From assembly GCA_964035545.1 (NCBI GenBank), contig OZ037766.1:13691222-13755221 (forward strand): a stretch of 64,000 nt of DNA, written 5' to 3'. The translations under genes were made by a program, and so were the position numbers. Below the pieces are notes generated by a model, which was not told the DNA's origin, searched no databases, and saw only the letters and a program-made list of their open reading frames with translations. Below are positions 37,401-49,590 of the stretch, piece after piece. This DNA is from Bugula neritina. Its lineage: Eukaryota > Bryozoa > Gymnolaemata > Cheilostomatida > Bugulidae. Within the stretch, counting starts at the first letter, position 1. Each line of letters opens with the position of its first letter.

Positions 37401-39868
37401 CAACATGTAAATACGGAGAGCAATAAATAAGGATATGCTACCTACTCTCAAACCTCTACAAAAATACACAGGCTCTTAATCTTGAAACTGTGCAAATGTA
37501 TAGAGGAAAAGTAACTGATGGATTCAGGAGCTAATATATCCCACCCCTGACCACAGACATGCCTCATGTATTACATATAGCGGTGGGCAGCAGTTATTAT
37601 AAAAAAGAATTTGATTAAATAGACACATATACTTCTGAAAGCATTGGAAGCCGAAGACGTAGAACCATACATGAAAACAACAATTTATAGTTAATGCACG
37701 CATCTACATTTAAGGTACAAAGGTGTGTAAAGCAAATAAAAACCTAAAATGAATGAAGACGGTGAAACACAAAATTACCCAGACAACTTACAGCTGGATA
37801 AAGAACATAATGAGAAATCTATGCAATACAGAGGCAATACAGAGGCAATACAGAGGCAATAAAGAGGCAATACAGAGGTAATACAAAGGTAATACAGAGG
37901 TAATACAGAGGTAATACAGATGGCTACTGTCCAAGGTTAGCAGATGACATCCTAACCACAAGTAAGGCAGGACCTGCCCTTAATATGTGAAGAGTAATGG
38001 GATTGAAAAACGAAACACTTAAAAACCTGAAAATAAACTAGGGCAGGGTGAAAGGTGATGACATTGAAATTGAGGCTATTGAGAATGCATTTATTCTGGA
38101 CAAAAGCCAAGAGCAAAAAACATAAAGAGGAATAAAGCAGAATGGGGAGCCGAAATATATATTAAAAGTAGCACACCAACTATATGCATCATGCCAGCAA
38201 TGGCACATAAAGTAGAACCTTTGATGATAAACCAAAATATGGAGAACAACCAGGCAGTGTTGCCAAGAAAAATATGGAAAAAGATAATATGCATAATGCT
38301 CGGGACATTATAAATGGGCATAAGAGCTCGAACTAAATAAAGCACTAGAGTATACTGCAAATGCTAAAAGAGAATAGAGATGAGCCATAAACGTTGGTCA
38401 AGTGACAAATTTAAATGAACCATAACACATGTGTATTAGATATCTATATGTGGGAGAACCAACTGAGAGCCAACAAAAAAGATGTTGGGATGTGCTGTGC
38501 CAACACTGAAAAACAACAGCCTGGAGAAAGAGGTGCAAAATCAAATGTGAATTACCTTGTCCAAAAGTGGAACACAAGTATGCACTGAGCATAATGATGA
38601 AATTGATCCTTATCTGATTAACTGCTAAGAAAATAAATTGCTACAAAATGAGAAACTTATATGGAATTGTAATTTTCCCTTAATGTGCATCGAATGTTTC
38701 TAAGCAATCCCTTGGGCTATGCTATGATTGCTTGTAAATGTAACCAGACTAGAAATTTTCAAATAATAAATTAGAGACATGCCAACCAAAATTTCAAATG
38801 TTCTGTAGTTATTTACTCTTTATATAGGCCAAATAAAAACATTTAATATTATTATTTATATTGCACTCCTATCCCTAGTACTTGTGTTACGAAATACTTC
38901 CTGCAAAAAGCTTAGATTGTAGTTGCTGTCTTAATCGCTTACCTGTTTGTTTGCAGATAACTTATCCTATTTTTTATTGCATGCACTATTTTCTGGTTTA
39001 CTAAGCTATATTTTTGGCAAATCAACAATTACTGAATGACATTTAACAAACTTGTTTATAGCATAACATAGAAGAAGTTAGCATTAAGATTGTAGCACTT
39101 AAAAGTTGTAAGCCTTATTTAGATGCAGCTAGTACTATGAAATAGAGTACTGTACATTTACTTCCGTAAAGCAAATTTATTTTCTAATGCTATGTATGTC
39201 ATTTCAGGATGGCATAAAAATAGATTCCAATGCAAGGAATAACTTGCTAATACTTAACGAAGTGCAAGGTCCCATTGCTATATCTAAACTTATAATAGAT
39301 AAAGCTGAACCGAATCACTTAGGCATATATGACTGTACAGCAATAGATAAAGCTCTTACCAAGTATCAAGTTGCCTTCATAACTCCTCTGCAAGACCAAC
39401 AAAGGGGAATCCCAGCAGAGCTTGAAACTGGTTTGTACACGTGAAAGTTAGTGGAAGCTTGTAGTTAGTACAGTACTTTAATAATTATGTGTGAAGAGAC
39501 CAAGCTGCAAAACTCCTAATCCTGATTAAGTTTTGAAGGTTCAAATTTATTAAGATTTACCAAAGTATTTAAGCATTTGTATACATTGCATAACATGATT
39601 GTTTTCATAATTTAACATGTTAATTTTAATAGCCTGGAATACCAATAAACCACTAATGTATGTAGTGGTTTTGAGTTTCCATAATATCTATATACTTTCA
39701 ATGCTATATGCTACCTACTTTGTGGCAATGCTAAATGCTAATGTATTTACAGTAAATTTAATCCTAACTAATTTGCTAATATTATATTATAACACTTTAA
39801 ATATATTACTTTGTCTAGCATTGTCTATTGCCTTTGTTATTAATATCATGATTAATGTTCTGCCATGA
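31373..39868 (+). CDS. FN2-Ig-Ig surface protein, paralogue of the upstream lachesin-like gene
   Basis: Exons: 31373-31430, 33846-33977, 35183-35361, 36706-36916, 37046-37212, 39208-39430, 39633-39868; 401 residues with consistent phases. Signal peptide 1-20; fibronectin type II domain 20-63; Ig1 about 64-193 (RLPC, MSWQKK, DKGTYVC); Ig2 about 194-323 (ELVC, IQWYK, LGIYDC); then a 78-residue, almost uncharged hydrophobic tail. The exon breaks inside Ig1 (phase 0 before the core Trp) and after Ig1 (phase 1) match those of the upstream gene. The last exon is uncertain: failing to splice at 39431 ends the protein at TGA 39442 as a secreted form. AATAAA at 39909. Function unknown; adhesion or recognition is inferred from the domains. 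Confidence 0.75.
33846..33977 (+). CDS. FN2-Ig gene, fibronectin type II domain exon
   Basis: CVFPFKYRDKLYSSC, then WCATTSDYDRDKSWVDC: four cysteines and the aromatic residues of an FN2 (kringle-related, often collagen- or glycan-binding) domain. One exon, phase 1-1. The usual WGxC is WVDC here. Donor GTCAGC is weak. Confidence 0.85.
34331..34443 (-). repeat. tRNA-derived SINE-like sequence
   Basis: On the minus strand it reads TAGCTGTGGTC (A-box-like), then GAGTTCAAACTCC (B box) ~45 nt later, then GGAAGGGCATCCAGACG, a tail motif I associate with SINE/RTE 3' regions of invertebrates and fish. The position is an intron of the FN2-Ig gene. The tail end is not defined. Confidence 0.5.
35183..36916 (+). 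CDS. FN2-Ig gene, Ig1 exons (35183-35361, 36706-36916)
   Basis: First exon has an N-terminal extension with several N-x-S/T sites and then GGIARLPC. Second exon starts MSWQKK with the core Trp, then DKGTYVC. The acceptor of the first (TGCAAG) lacks a strong pyrimidine tract, so its exact start is less sure. Confidence 0.75.
37046..39430 (+). CDS. FN2-Ig gene, Ig2 exons (37046-37212, 39208-39430)
   Basis: First exon: STIELVCNST and IQWYK up to a phase-0 GTATGC donor. Second exon: ISKLIIDKAEPNHLGIYDC then a short polar linker. Both Ig cysteines and Trp are present. Confidence 0.8.
37822..37920 (+). repeat. 11-bp tandem repeat (GGCAATACAGA)
   Basis: About nine units, the later ones with GGTAATACAGA; in the intron that splits Ig2. 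The ~700 bp after it is more purine-rich and less AT-biased than its surroundings and may be an old element, but no family is recognised. Confidence 0.85.
39633..39868 (+). CDS. FN2-Ig gene, hydrophobic C-terminal exon
   Basis: After TTAATAG, an open phase-compatible frame of 78 residues with one Lys and no acidic residue, rich in Leu, Ile, Asn and Tyr, long enough for two or three TM spans. It is either a genuine membrane anchor or AT-rich sequence that happens to stay open. Confidence 0.45.
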
Positions 39869-41480
39869 ACTAAGATAGTACAACTATCCTATGAGCTCAT
39901 AATTCATGAATAAAAGATCTAGCACTTCAGCAACACTTTTACTTAATAAACTAGTTTTATAGCAAACTAACTATCACACTTTTAAATGGCATGTAAAATT
40001 TTATAGGAGCTAATGTATATCTAATAAATTATATAGTATTGAGCATCAATATGCAAGTGTTCTTTGTTTTAAAGCTGGATGTGTATCCAATCTGCTTTCA
40101 TATCTGGATTCATCTTGTAAAGTTACAGCCATGTTTTTAGACTACACATTAATTCCTATGTATGCTTAGATACCCTGAACACAAATAGAAGTGGATATAA
40201 GAAGCTAGAACTTCTGCTCATTCAGCTAATTGTCGTCAGCACAATATCGGCATACATGTGAGAGACAGCATCTCATGTAGGGTAAAATAGGTGACTATGT
40301 TGTTATCTCTGGTGGAGTTGTAAAATAAGCTTTAAGCATATAGATTGCAGTAGCAGTCTACTACTACTACTACTGTTAATCCATAAATAACTATGTTTGC
40401 AACTGTTATTATTTTAGCTGCACTCCTGAATGCCAGACTTGTGTTTTTATTGCTATTTTTATGGTTATTCCAATAGCTTATTCTATACCTAGTTGTTATA
40501 CTGGTATTATTCAAGACTTGCTCATTTAGCTAATGCCATTTATTATGAATTTATTAGTTTTTCTTGTAATCATAAAACTTTTATAATGATATTCAGTATA
40601 TTTCAACACATTCACCAATAAATTTATTGAATTCAGCTAATAATCAAGAATTGTAGTATATACATAATTATTAATCTGAAACAAGGTGTTAATGTTATTC
40701 AGTGTCATGATCAGATTTCATGAAAATTCCTCTAACATAAAATACTTGTATGTATACAACAACATTTAACTTTGTATCCTATCACACAGGTTTCAACACT
40801 TAATGAATAAGCATTTTACGAGACTCATCGAATAAAATTTTAGCTAACTAATATTGAAAAAAATATGACATCAAAATAAATGACAATATATTTCGGTATT
40901 CCTGTTTTGGTGAGCAAAATAAAATACACACCCAGTAGGCAATGCCAGAGTAGCTGCACCAGAATAGTTAATTTATCTTAAATACTATAAAAATATGGAT
41001 TTTGGTGATAAACTAGTAGGTTATGAAACAGAATTTAAAAATACCACAAATGAAACAAGTTTACGAAAAACTACAACCACTTTCTTTCCAAATAAGTGAG
41101 TTCAAACGAATCTTCAGCTGGCAAAAATGCTATTCCATACCAATAGTGACAGATATTCCCCCATAAAACATGTTTCATTCATTAGAAATTTAAAATAATT
41201 GCAATTTCAGATCCATCTTGTACAGCTGACCTAGGGCTCAGCCACAATACCCAGCAAAGTGAACTTTGGAACTCACACAAAGAAAGCAAGTAGTTGATAG
41301 CATTGTCAGAAATACCTGTTGCATAACTTATGGGACAATAACAAAAACATAAATAAATTATTGTTGAATGTTTCCAAATTTATAAAATGCTAATATATCT
41401 TCATATATATAATTAAAATAACCTGGAGTATTGAGATGAGATTTACTGTAGCTGATAGGCTTAGTATCATAGAACTATTG
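39869..41480. other. Convergent intergenic region
   Basis: 3' ends of the FN2-Ig gene and the PP2C gene face each other here. Aside from AATAAA at 39909 and a short ACT run near 40360, nothing is recognised. Confidence 0.5.
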
Positions 41481-44270
41481 TCAATCACGGGGAGCAAACA
41501 AATTACGGTTTGGTACATAACTACCAGATGGTGCAAAGCGACCCCATGACCCGAGCGGCAGCAGAACAGCAGAAGCATTGTCCACAGAGCCATAGCAGGC
41601 AGCAAGATCAATCACTTGGTTGGCAGCTTCCTGAGCTGTGCTGCAAGAGAGGACAACATCTACTACTTCCTGGTCGGGCAGAGAAAAACTGACTCCATCT
41701 GTGATCAGTATGAGGAATGAATCTTGAGCAGGTTTAATCTACAACAAAGTTTGCTCCAATCAATATGTTAGTAGCCTACTTGGCATAAATGGCTTCTTAA
41801 ATGTTTGATGAAGCATGCAGTGTAATGGCAGCTAAACATTACAGAACATGGGATGATTGAGTAATAACGTGGGAGAAATAATGAATATGCAGCATCAATT
41901 ATACAGTCTGGATAAATATCCGACAAGGTTATTCAACTTGCATGACTTTAGCTAATCAAATATCAGTACTGCTTTAACATTTAAGCAACAATACAACATT
42001 TCAGGTTGGAAATTATTTATACTCTATAAACAAAACTAAAACAAGTTAATAACTATGTTTTTATGACTGGTGAACTAGAGATTGAATCAAATTATTTGTA
42101 ACAGTTTTCCCAGCAGTTTAGTTGCATATAATATTCAGTGTGACAGCAAGTAGGATCTGTGATACTAACAGTTGTATATGAGCACTCTGGGACAGAGGTA
42201 ACGCCATAAGGCTTCAGATCAAAATCTCCAATACTCCTGGTCATTGCCAATCTACCATTCACCTGCAAAATCAACCACCAACTAGGCAACGGTCATTACA
42301 ACCTTTGCTACTCATTTATAAAATTAGAAATAAACTAAAATTAAATTATTTCTATATTGTAACTTGAAAAGCAATTTTGAAAAATACTCCAATATGTGCT
42401 GGTTCACAGACTTCGTTGACTTGTTAATGTTATAACACAGAGTATAGTAAAACTATACTTTTTACTATACTATAATCTTAGTGAAGGGTCTTACAGCCAC
42501 AAAAAACTAAAGCCACTCCTATATTGGAACAGCTGAGAAATATCAGGCAGAATATCTACTAAAATTAATCTAAGAAACAATTGGTAAGAGTCATTCACAC
42601 GTATTTTAAGGACAAATCAACAGACAAAGCAGGTGAGCCTTCTACTTTGAAACCACCACTTGACTAGCTATAGAGTACTTTGCTTTTATTAAAAGCAACT
42701 TTGCTAGTTTAAATCAATTTATAACAATATGCTTTGACAAGCAATTAATATTGACAAATCTAAAACTGCGTCCACAAACAAGTATACACGTTACAACATA
42801 ATTGTACCAGTGGCTCCCCGAGACTGTTGCTGACAATCAGTCCGCCTTCCTGCTCAATTCGTTTCCTCTCTTTCTCATTTTCAGGATTGTGGTCGGTAGT
42901 AAGAGCAACAGCTTTGCCATTACGACAGAGAATAGCTCGCGTATCGCCCACACTTGCTGTGTGAAGATGGATGTTGTGAGTTATGAGACAGACTGTGGCA
43001 GTGGTGCCTGAGTACCTACGTGACTCTGTCAGTACAACAAGGATATTAAGGCATAAAACAAACTGTAGCCAAGGCTAAAGCAGCAGCATTTTATCCAAGA
43101 CATGAAATTTAGATATTAATATTTACTGATTGCAAAGTCTGGCACAAAAAATTGACTTTTGTTCTTATGTTTTAAAAAAACTGTGAGTACACTCACTTTA
43201 AAGCATATAAACTGTTGCAACTAAGCATTCAAGAGAACTCTCAAAGCAACTTTGTCGTAGTAAGTTTTTGTTTTGTGATATAAATATAAATAAACACCAT
43301 TCAATACTGTTTGAAATGTTAAGATCTTAGTCTGAAGTGAGGAATTCACTGATTAAATACTTACATAGTAAAGCTTTATAAAACTTCTTATAATTAAAAA
43401 ACCAAATAAATGGCAGTTAAGTTGGAGACTACATTGACAGTGTTTTGGAAAATTTTACATGACCCATCAATTATGCAACTAGGACTATAAGTGCCTTTCT
43501 TATTGATAGTAGTGCTATAACAGTTAATACTGCTAGCAGTGGTACTAACACTAATAGTAGCACTACTACTAACAGTAGCACTAATACTACTACTAGCATT
43601 AGTACTAGCACTACTACGAGTAGTGCTAGTACTAATGCTAGTAGTAGTATTAGTGCTACTGTTAGTAGTAGTGCTACTATTAGTGGCTAGTAATATAAAA
43701 GTAGATAGCATTTTAACTTAAAAAAACAACAATTTATAAACAGAAAAATGTATAAAACTAGAATCAATAAGTTTCATAGTACAGTGTCTATGGCAACAGA
43801 ACCGCAATAAGCTGCTATAGCTTCCTGAATAACAAATATATGAGAGAAACATTACCTTGCCCCCTGCGTATGTACTCCATAAGTTCGGTGTTCACTTCAA
43901 CAAATGCCTTTTCAAATGATTCGTTTAAATCTGTAGTATCATCTATTACATTTTCGATGACTGATGGAAGTTTGGAGACAGTAAAATCCGCCGCTAGTGA
44001 GCCGCCATGGCCATCGAATATACCCATAAATATGCTACCATCTTTGAATGGCTTATAACAAAATCTATCTTCTTGGTATTGCCTCTTGCCAATAGCAGTT
44101 GCAGCCCCAACTTCTTTCAAGTCAATATTTGGTATCAGAAAGCCATAAGTTGAACTTTGTTCCACGTTGATAGTACTTTTCTGTCTGTTCGCAAAATTGA
44201 GTTGGCAACTCTGCCTTAAAAGTTGGCCGTTAGCAAAACAAATCACCGATCTCCATCTCGAATGTAGCAT
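41481..44270 (-). CDS. PPM1K: Mitochondrial PP2C-type Ser/Thr phosphatase, PPM1K-like
   Basis: Exons: 44270-43856, 43007-42808, 42262-42170, 41738-41481; 321 residues, phases 1, 0, 0 at the junctions. PPM1K is the matrix phosphatase that dephosphorylates and activates the branched-chain 2-oxoacid dehydrogenase complex. PP2C motifs in order: RQYQEDRF, GIFDGHGG, GTTATV, GDTRAILCRNGK, MTRSIGDFDLK, ITDGV and VDNASAV; the metal-binding Asp residues are all there. The last ~25 residues (GSWGRFAPSG) correspond to the GAWGKY region near the vertebrate PPM1K end, which separates it from other PPM members. The first ~35 residues are basic and Arg/Ser/Gln-rich without acids, as in a mitochondrial presequence. 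It is shorter than the human protein (372), mainly at the N-terminus. The exon 3 donor GTTAGT is chosen because it joins TT|IKPAQDSFL in frame with the family. Confidence 0.88.
42170..43007 (-). CDS. PPM1K: PPM1K-like, central exons (43007-42808, 42262-42170)
   Basis: First of the two covers GTTATVCLIT to NSLGEPL, with DHNPENEKERKRI; the second begins VNGRLAMTRSIGDFDLKPYG, the SRSIGD metal-binding loop. Donor GTACAA of the first is weak but is the only one that keeps the family sequence. Confidence 0.85.
43507..43695. repeat. Cryptic trinucleotide repeat (AGT/ACT)
   Basis: Mixed TAGTACTAGCACTAC-type words in the first intron of the PPM1K-like gene. Gives low-complexity Ser/Thr and Val/Leu frames on both strands. 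Confidence 0.9.
43856..44270 (-). CDS. PPM1K: PPM1K-like, first exon
   Basis: Contains the presequence-like start and GIFDGHGG. The first ATG of the frame gives MLHSRWRSV, which fits import into mitochondria. Confidence 0.88.
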
Positions 44271-45589
44271 TTGCTAGCAGAAGTAGTAAAAATTAGTCTT
44301 TAAAATAACTTTTATGGAATAAGTTTTAGTTCCAAAATCAATCTTAAGACCTAAAAAAGAAGTATCGATTAGAAAACAACGTATGCAATTTAAAAAGTGA
44401 ACAGTTGAATTTCACTAACTAAATTATTTTATTTTTGTATGTTTAAAATTTTAAGTTTTGGTACACTTATTGCATTTATATTTATCATTAAAATCATCCC
44501 AATCTAGATGATTTATTTTTGGTTTATGTTCTAATAATCTATTCATTGTTTAATTAATAATTTTGATATATAATCTATTTATAACAAACATAAACTGTTG
44601 ATTGAATTTCTTTACTTTATTATCATGTTTTGTTTAGTTTAATTTCAGTGGTTAAAAATACTGAGAATATAGACTATTAATTTTGTAACAACCAGCTAAA
44701 TTACTTTTATAACTTATTAATACATAAAAAGGTATTGCGCTTAAAGTAACAGTTAGTGCTAGTCAGTGTAAGTGTTACTATGACTTAGAGGTATGTTTAA
44801 TTATATGATTACACAGTACTTATCTTCGAAGTTTGGTAACATTCTAAGATTTAGTGCAATGCCAGCAGTAACTAGTAGCTAGCTACTGTTGCATTATTAT
44901 CAAATTTAAGCTACCAACTGAAACCCGGCGATTTAAAGTCAGACTGAATATGACTGCAATTTAACTTTAAGTTTGATTTCAAAGCATGTTGTTACAAGCA
45001 ACTATACTGATACTTCATAACATTAGTGGTGGTAAACTAATAATAATCATAATCATAGTCATAATAATAATAATAATAATAGTCATTTAAACAATAATAC
45101 TGATAATCATCATTTAACTTTTACTAGTAAATGCAATTGATAATTTTGTATGACATGACTTATAGGCTATGAGTATGAGTATTAGCATGATACCCACTCT
45201 TGAGCCAAAATTAATAATCAGCATCATGGTGGTAGTTTCAATCAAAACCAACGATGACAATGATACAGGAAAATCAATATGATACTCGTACTGAAAGCAA
45301 TAGTCATTCTCATACTGAGTCTGAAAACAGAAAATTAAATAATAAACTATTAGTAGTATTAGTATTACTATAAGTGTAATACTAATAATATTATTCTTAT
45401 CACTGTTAGCATTACTACTACTACTACTACTAGTACCAATTTCAATCAAACATTATGATGATCATTATGATTATAAGTACTAACAACGACTCACTGACAG
45501 TGAATGTGATTGTCTAATTCAATGTAAATTACCACAATAATAACTATAAAAATAATCATTATGACAATGATTGCGAGTGTAAATATTAC

Positions 45590-46030
45590 TGATAGTAACA
45601 TTAATAGTAATAGACTATCACTAATACTAATTCACTAATACTAATTCACTAATACTAATAGTAATAGCAATATTGGTAGATATTGTATATCGCTGTTGGT
45701 ATTTGTTGAGCTTTCATTTTTCAACTTTCAAGTTTTCAACAATTATAATAATAATACTAAAACTAATACTAATAGCCAATAAATATAAGACTAATAGTAT
45801 TAGTAATAGCTATTAGTATTACTTAGTGAAACTATTAGCATTACTTAGTGAAACTATTACTATTAGTATTACTTAGTGAAACTATTAGTATTACTAATAC
45901 TAATAGTAATACTAAATCAAAATGTATTACAGTACGAGTATTAGTTTTATTATATTTATTATCATGAATCTAGTAGTAGTTCTATAATAATAATGGTAAT
46001 ACTAATAGTAATAGTAATAGTAATACTAAT
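45590..46030. repeat. Cryptic TAATACTAATAG repeat block
   Basis: Repeated ACTAATAGTAAT words, with internal direct repeats such as CACTAATACTAATT and ATTACTTAGTGAAACTATTA (each about three times). A similar smaller block is at 45020-45110 and 45345-45430. Confidence 0.85.
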
Positions 46031-46859
46031 AGTTAATAATATTATTATAAATGAAATATTAAATCTAAGCCCAGAATTCACATTTCAAAATAATTTTTAA
46101 GCCTAGCATAAATTAACTACTCACTTAATCAGATTCAGTCAGTCAGTGTCACTGCAGTACATTGACATCTATTTTTAATTAATTTATGATTTATAATTGC
46201 ATTTAGTTTTACTGTTACAATTCCGTTTCATCGGCAAGTTATTTCATTTGGTTGAACTTGAAGAGGGATGGGTTGGTGTGAGAGTCAAAGCGGTAAAACT
46301 GACTGTAAACTTGAAGTTTGCGACCACTTACTCTTAATTGTAATAGTTTGTTCCAGTTCAATGCTTAGGACTGTTGGAACATAATAAGGATATTATACAA
46401 GTTATATTATTCTATTGCGGTGTTATTTACGTTTATTGCTCTAATGTCCAATTAATTAAGCGAGTGATTAGACATCAGATGGGAAAATACTAAAGTCGTT
46501 TAACTTGAGCAACTGTAAGAATGCAAAGTCGAAGTCAATTATTCCTGCATGCATTTAACTTCATGCTCTGCGGTCTATGCTCTACACAACCCGGGCACAC
46601 GTTCTACAGTCTACATTGGCTATATCTCATAGGTTTGGAGTTGAGGACATAACTCCAGACGTAAGACCCGGAAACTACACTCGTCTTTCACCAACTCGGA
46701 ACTGCTTATAGAGAGCCCACTGAACCAGCAATAATTTCCAGCTCATTGATAGAATCCTTCATTGTGAAGCAAAAGTAGTCTACAATCTTGGTAGCCGAAA
46801 GAGCAGATTTCGAAAGCTCTAGTGATAATTAAAGTTCTGTAACCAGCGTGCTGTGTGAT

Positions 46860-46937
46860 ATAGTTAACTCTTTGCTTACAACGGATTTTGAACTCACATC
46901 TGGTTATTAAGTCTCCAGTGCTGTGAAACCACTGATC
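46860..46937 (-). repeat. Possible tRNA-like SINE head
   Basis: Minus strand reads GTGGTTTCACAGCACTGG, CTTAATAACC and GAGTTCAAAATCC (B-box-like) in the same order as the SINE-like copy at 34331. It sits in a block (46500-46950) of more balanced base composition than its surroundings. Confidence 0.3.
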
Positions 46938-49409
46938 TCAAGAATGTTTAAGAGGACTAGAAACAGTGTCTCTAGCAGGAAAAATGCTGTTGTGCTGTAG
47001 GTAGAAATTATAAATAGTGTATGGGTTAAAAAAATAAGTGCACATGGGGAGAGTAGGGGAGCATATATATGAGGATAGTGTTTGCAGCAGAAAAGAAGAG
47101 AATGCAAAGAGTCCAAGTTATATGAAATGCAACCGAAGATTAATTGACACTAACTATACATACAAAAACATACAATTCATTTTGAAATTTTAAATATTAA
47201 CAGCATAATACAGTCTATTGGGATCTAATATTTTTATATTTACAATTTTGGAATTCATGTTGCGTGTACAACATGTAAGTAGCACTTAAGAGCTTTAACA
47301 AATGAGGTGAGATGATCCTTGTTGAGTAACACTACCTGGTAATATTGTGAATCTCAGGCAAACCTGGAGGAAGTTGGCGCAATAAGTAGAATATTAATGG
47401 TATATATTTCTGTACTTGTTGTCCTGGATAATTTGGAGTTGAGGTAACATAGGAGAAGCTCTGGTAGTTGGTAGAGCATATTGCATTTATGACAGTTTTC
47501 ACTGTTTCACATCACTATAAGTTTAACATAATATATTGTGTACATATATTATGTAATTTAGGGAAACTTTAATGCTAGGTGTTGTGAAAATATTGTTTAC
47601 TCTTGCATTGAGCATGCACACAACCTTCTGCCCCCCTCCCCTCCAGTCACCTCGCAGCCATGAGATCTATTTTATTATAATTTATTATTAAAGTGCAGAA
47701 AACCCGTGTAGAGTGTAGAAACTGTTGAAATTCAATATCATTGTATTTAAACTTTTTGCTGTTGAAACCACCAACAAATGCGGCATAGTCTGTAGCTATA
47801 TAGATGGTGAAGTAGATAAGAGTCTGCTGGTACCTCTAAGTTGTTGGCAAAACTGCAGTTTGTATTTATATTCATGTGGTTATTTATAGCTGCTTGATGA
47901 AATGGGGTGCACTCTGCATAGCAGAGTGACCAACTGCTGATGTCAAATGAGATTAATGAAATACGCAGTCTACTAATTAAGTCACATATAGTGATTGGAT
48001 CACTAAATTGGAATACATTTTCAGTGTATTGGATGGTTATATTTTATATATGTGCATAATTAGATGTTATTTGCAATGATGTATATTTTCCAGTGTAAAA
48101 ATTTAAGTTGACATATAGAAAATGCATCATCTTATTGGCTTCAATAGTTTTTAGACTCTTGCTTAAACATACAATATGTATTTTTCTTTATTGATGTTGC
48201 ATATAATGCATTGAGTACTCCAAGAGTGCACATATAACCCATGCAAGTGTATAAATCGAGATCTCTTTCCAACAAATAGAAAATACAAGTTGATGCCAAT
48301 CACCTAAGTTGCAGTTCACTCGAATAGCAAAATGTATAGACATATGAAGATTTAACAGAAAATAACTTCAAGACTAGGTATATATCACATACATATCTTC
48401 AGTCAACTAAGTTAAGAATTTGTATTTGGAGTCTGAAAAAATATCAATTACCACATGAAGTGGTTAAGATCCTTAACAATATTCACCTTTTCATCAAACT
48501 TTCACCACGGTGCCACCTGCATACCCATGGCAAAAATATTATATCATATATATAAGCCCATCTCTGACTCATGGTCACTTTCAAATATGTATCTATAGGC
48601 ATGCCCATACATTTGTTTTAGATTTACTATTTTTATTTTTGTAACACTATAATTTTTTAACCCACACACATGCCCACCTATTTGGTATCATTTGCTAGGT
48701 TTTATCTATAAACAATTAGTTGAAGCAGTAATGGAACCTGTAATATGCTGCTTTTTTATTAACTTCGTAAGCCTCCAATTGAATTCAGAAATAACATCTT
48801 ATTAACTTATTTAACCAGGGGCATGCATTGAGAAGATAACTACCTATTTTATGCGCATTATCATTAGGTGATAGAGCATTTCATGGTTCGTTTAGCGGTC
48901 AATATAGTAAATGATAACATACTGTACATCTACCGATAATAATTCGCGTGTGTTGTAGTTTTTACCGGAACCAGCATGGTGGTAACTATAACAACAGCGA
49001 TTAACATTTTAATACGCTTAGACTATTGTAAGTTTGTTATAATTAATGAAAAATTAACTATTTACATTAAATATTGTTTATAAATTTATAAAAAATTTGT
49101 ATATTTAAGTTATAAAATCTTTTTTTATGTGCAATAAATATTTTAGCTTACGATTTAGGATTGCATTGTTTTTCTCGCGAATGTAATAAACTTCTTGTAA
49201 CTATATGCGTAAAACGGTTTCCGGTCTATCAATACATGATTAGAGGCTCTGTGATTTTATTTTTACAATTATATTTATTGCTGATACCTTATTATTAAAG
49301 GTTATCACAACTAGTTTTATATTTAGAGCGTTTTTAAATTAGTGAGTAATTTAATTAAATAATAAATATTACCATTGTATGTTATGCCAGCTAAATATTT
49401 AGTCAATCA

Positions 49410-49590
49410 CACATTCTGATTGAGATTCTCATTCTAAGAATTACTATTACTATTACTATTAGTATTAGTGAACTATTAGTATTACTATTACTATTAGTAT
49501 TAGTAATATTAATAGTAATTCTGAGATTGAGAATCATTCTAATAGTAATACTAATAGTATAACTATTAAAATGATTCTCAATCTCATTCG
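49410..49590. repeat. Inverted and simple repeat cluster
   Basis: ATTACTATTAGT runs bracketed by three related segments, TGAGATTCTCATTC, GAGATTGAGAATCATTC and ATGATTCTCAATCTCATTC; the first and second can pair as an imperfect stem. Confidence 0.7.

Noticed and set aside
38038-38592. Minus-strand hydrophobic frames (Phe/Cys/Tyr-rich)
   Set aside because: They mirror a purine-rich plus strand; no domain, start context or splice logic supports them.
43394-43721. Ser/Thr-rich and Val/Leu-rich frames on opposite strands
   Set aside because: Both are the same cryptic AGT/ACT repeat in the PPM1K-like intron.
46907-47116. 69-residue minus-strand hydrophobic frame
   Set aside because: It overlaps the SINE-like sequence and lacks any coding support.
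47620-47660. C-rich string resembling the inside of the TIR element
   Set aside because: Only a short CCCCTCC/CAGTCAC likeness; no terminal repeat or motif nearby.
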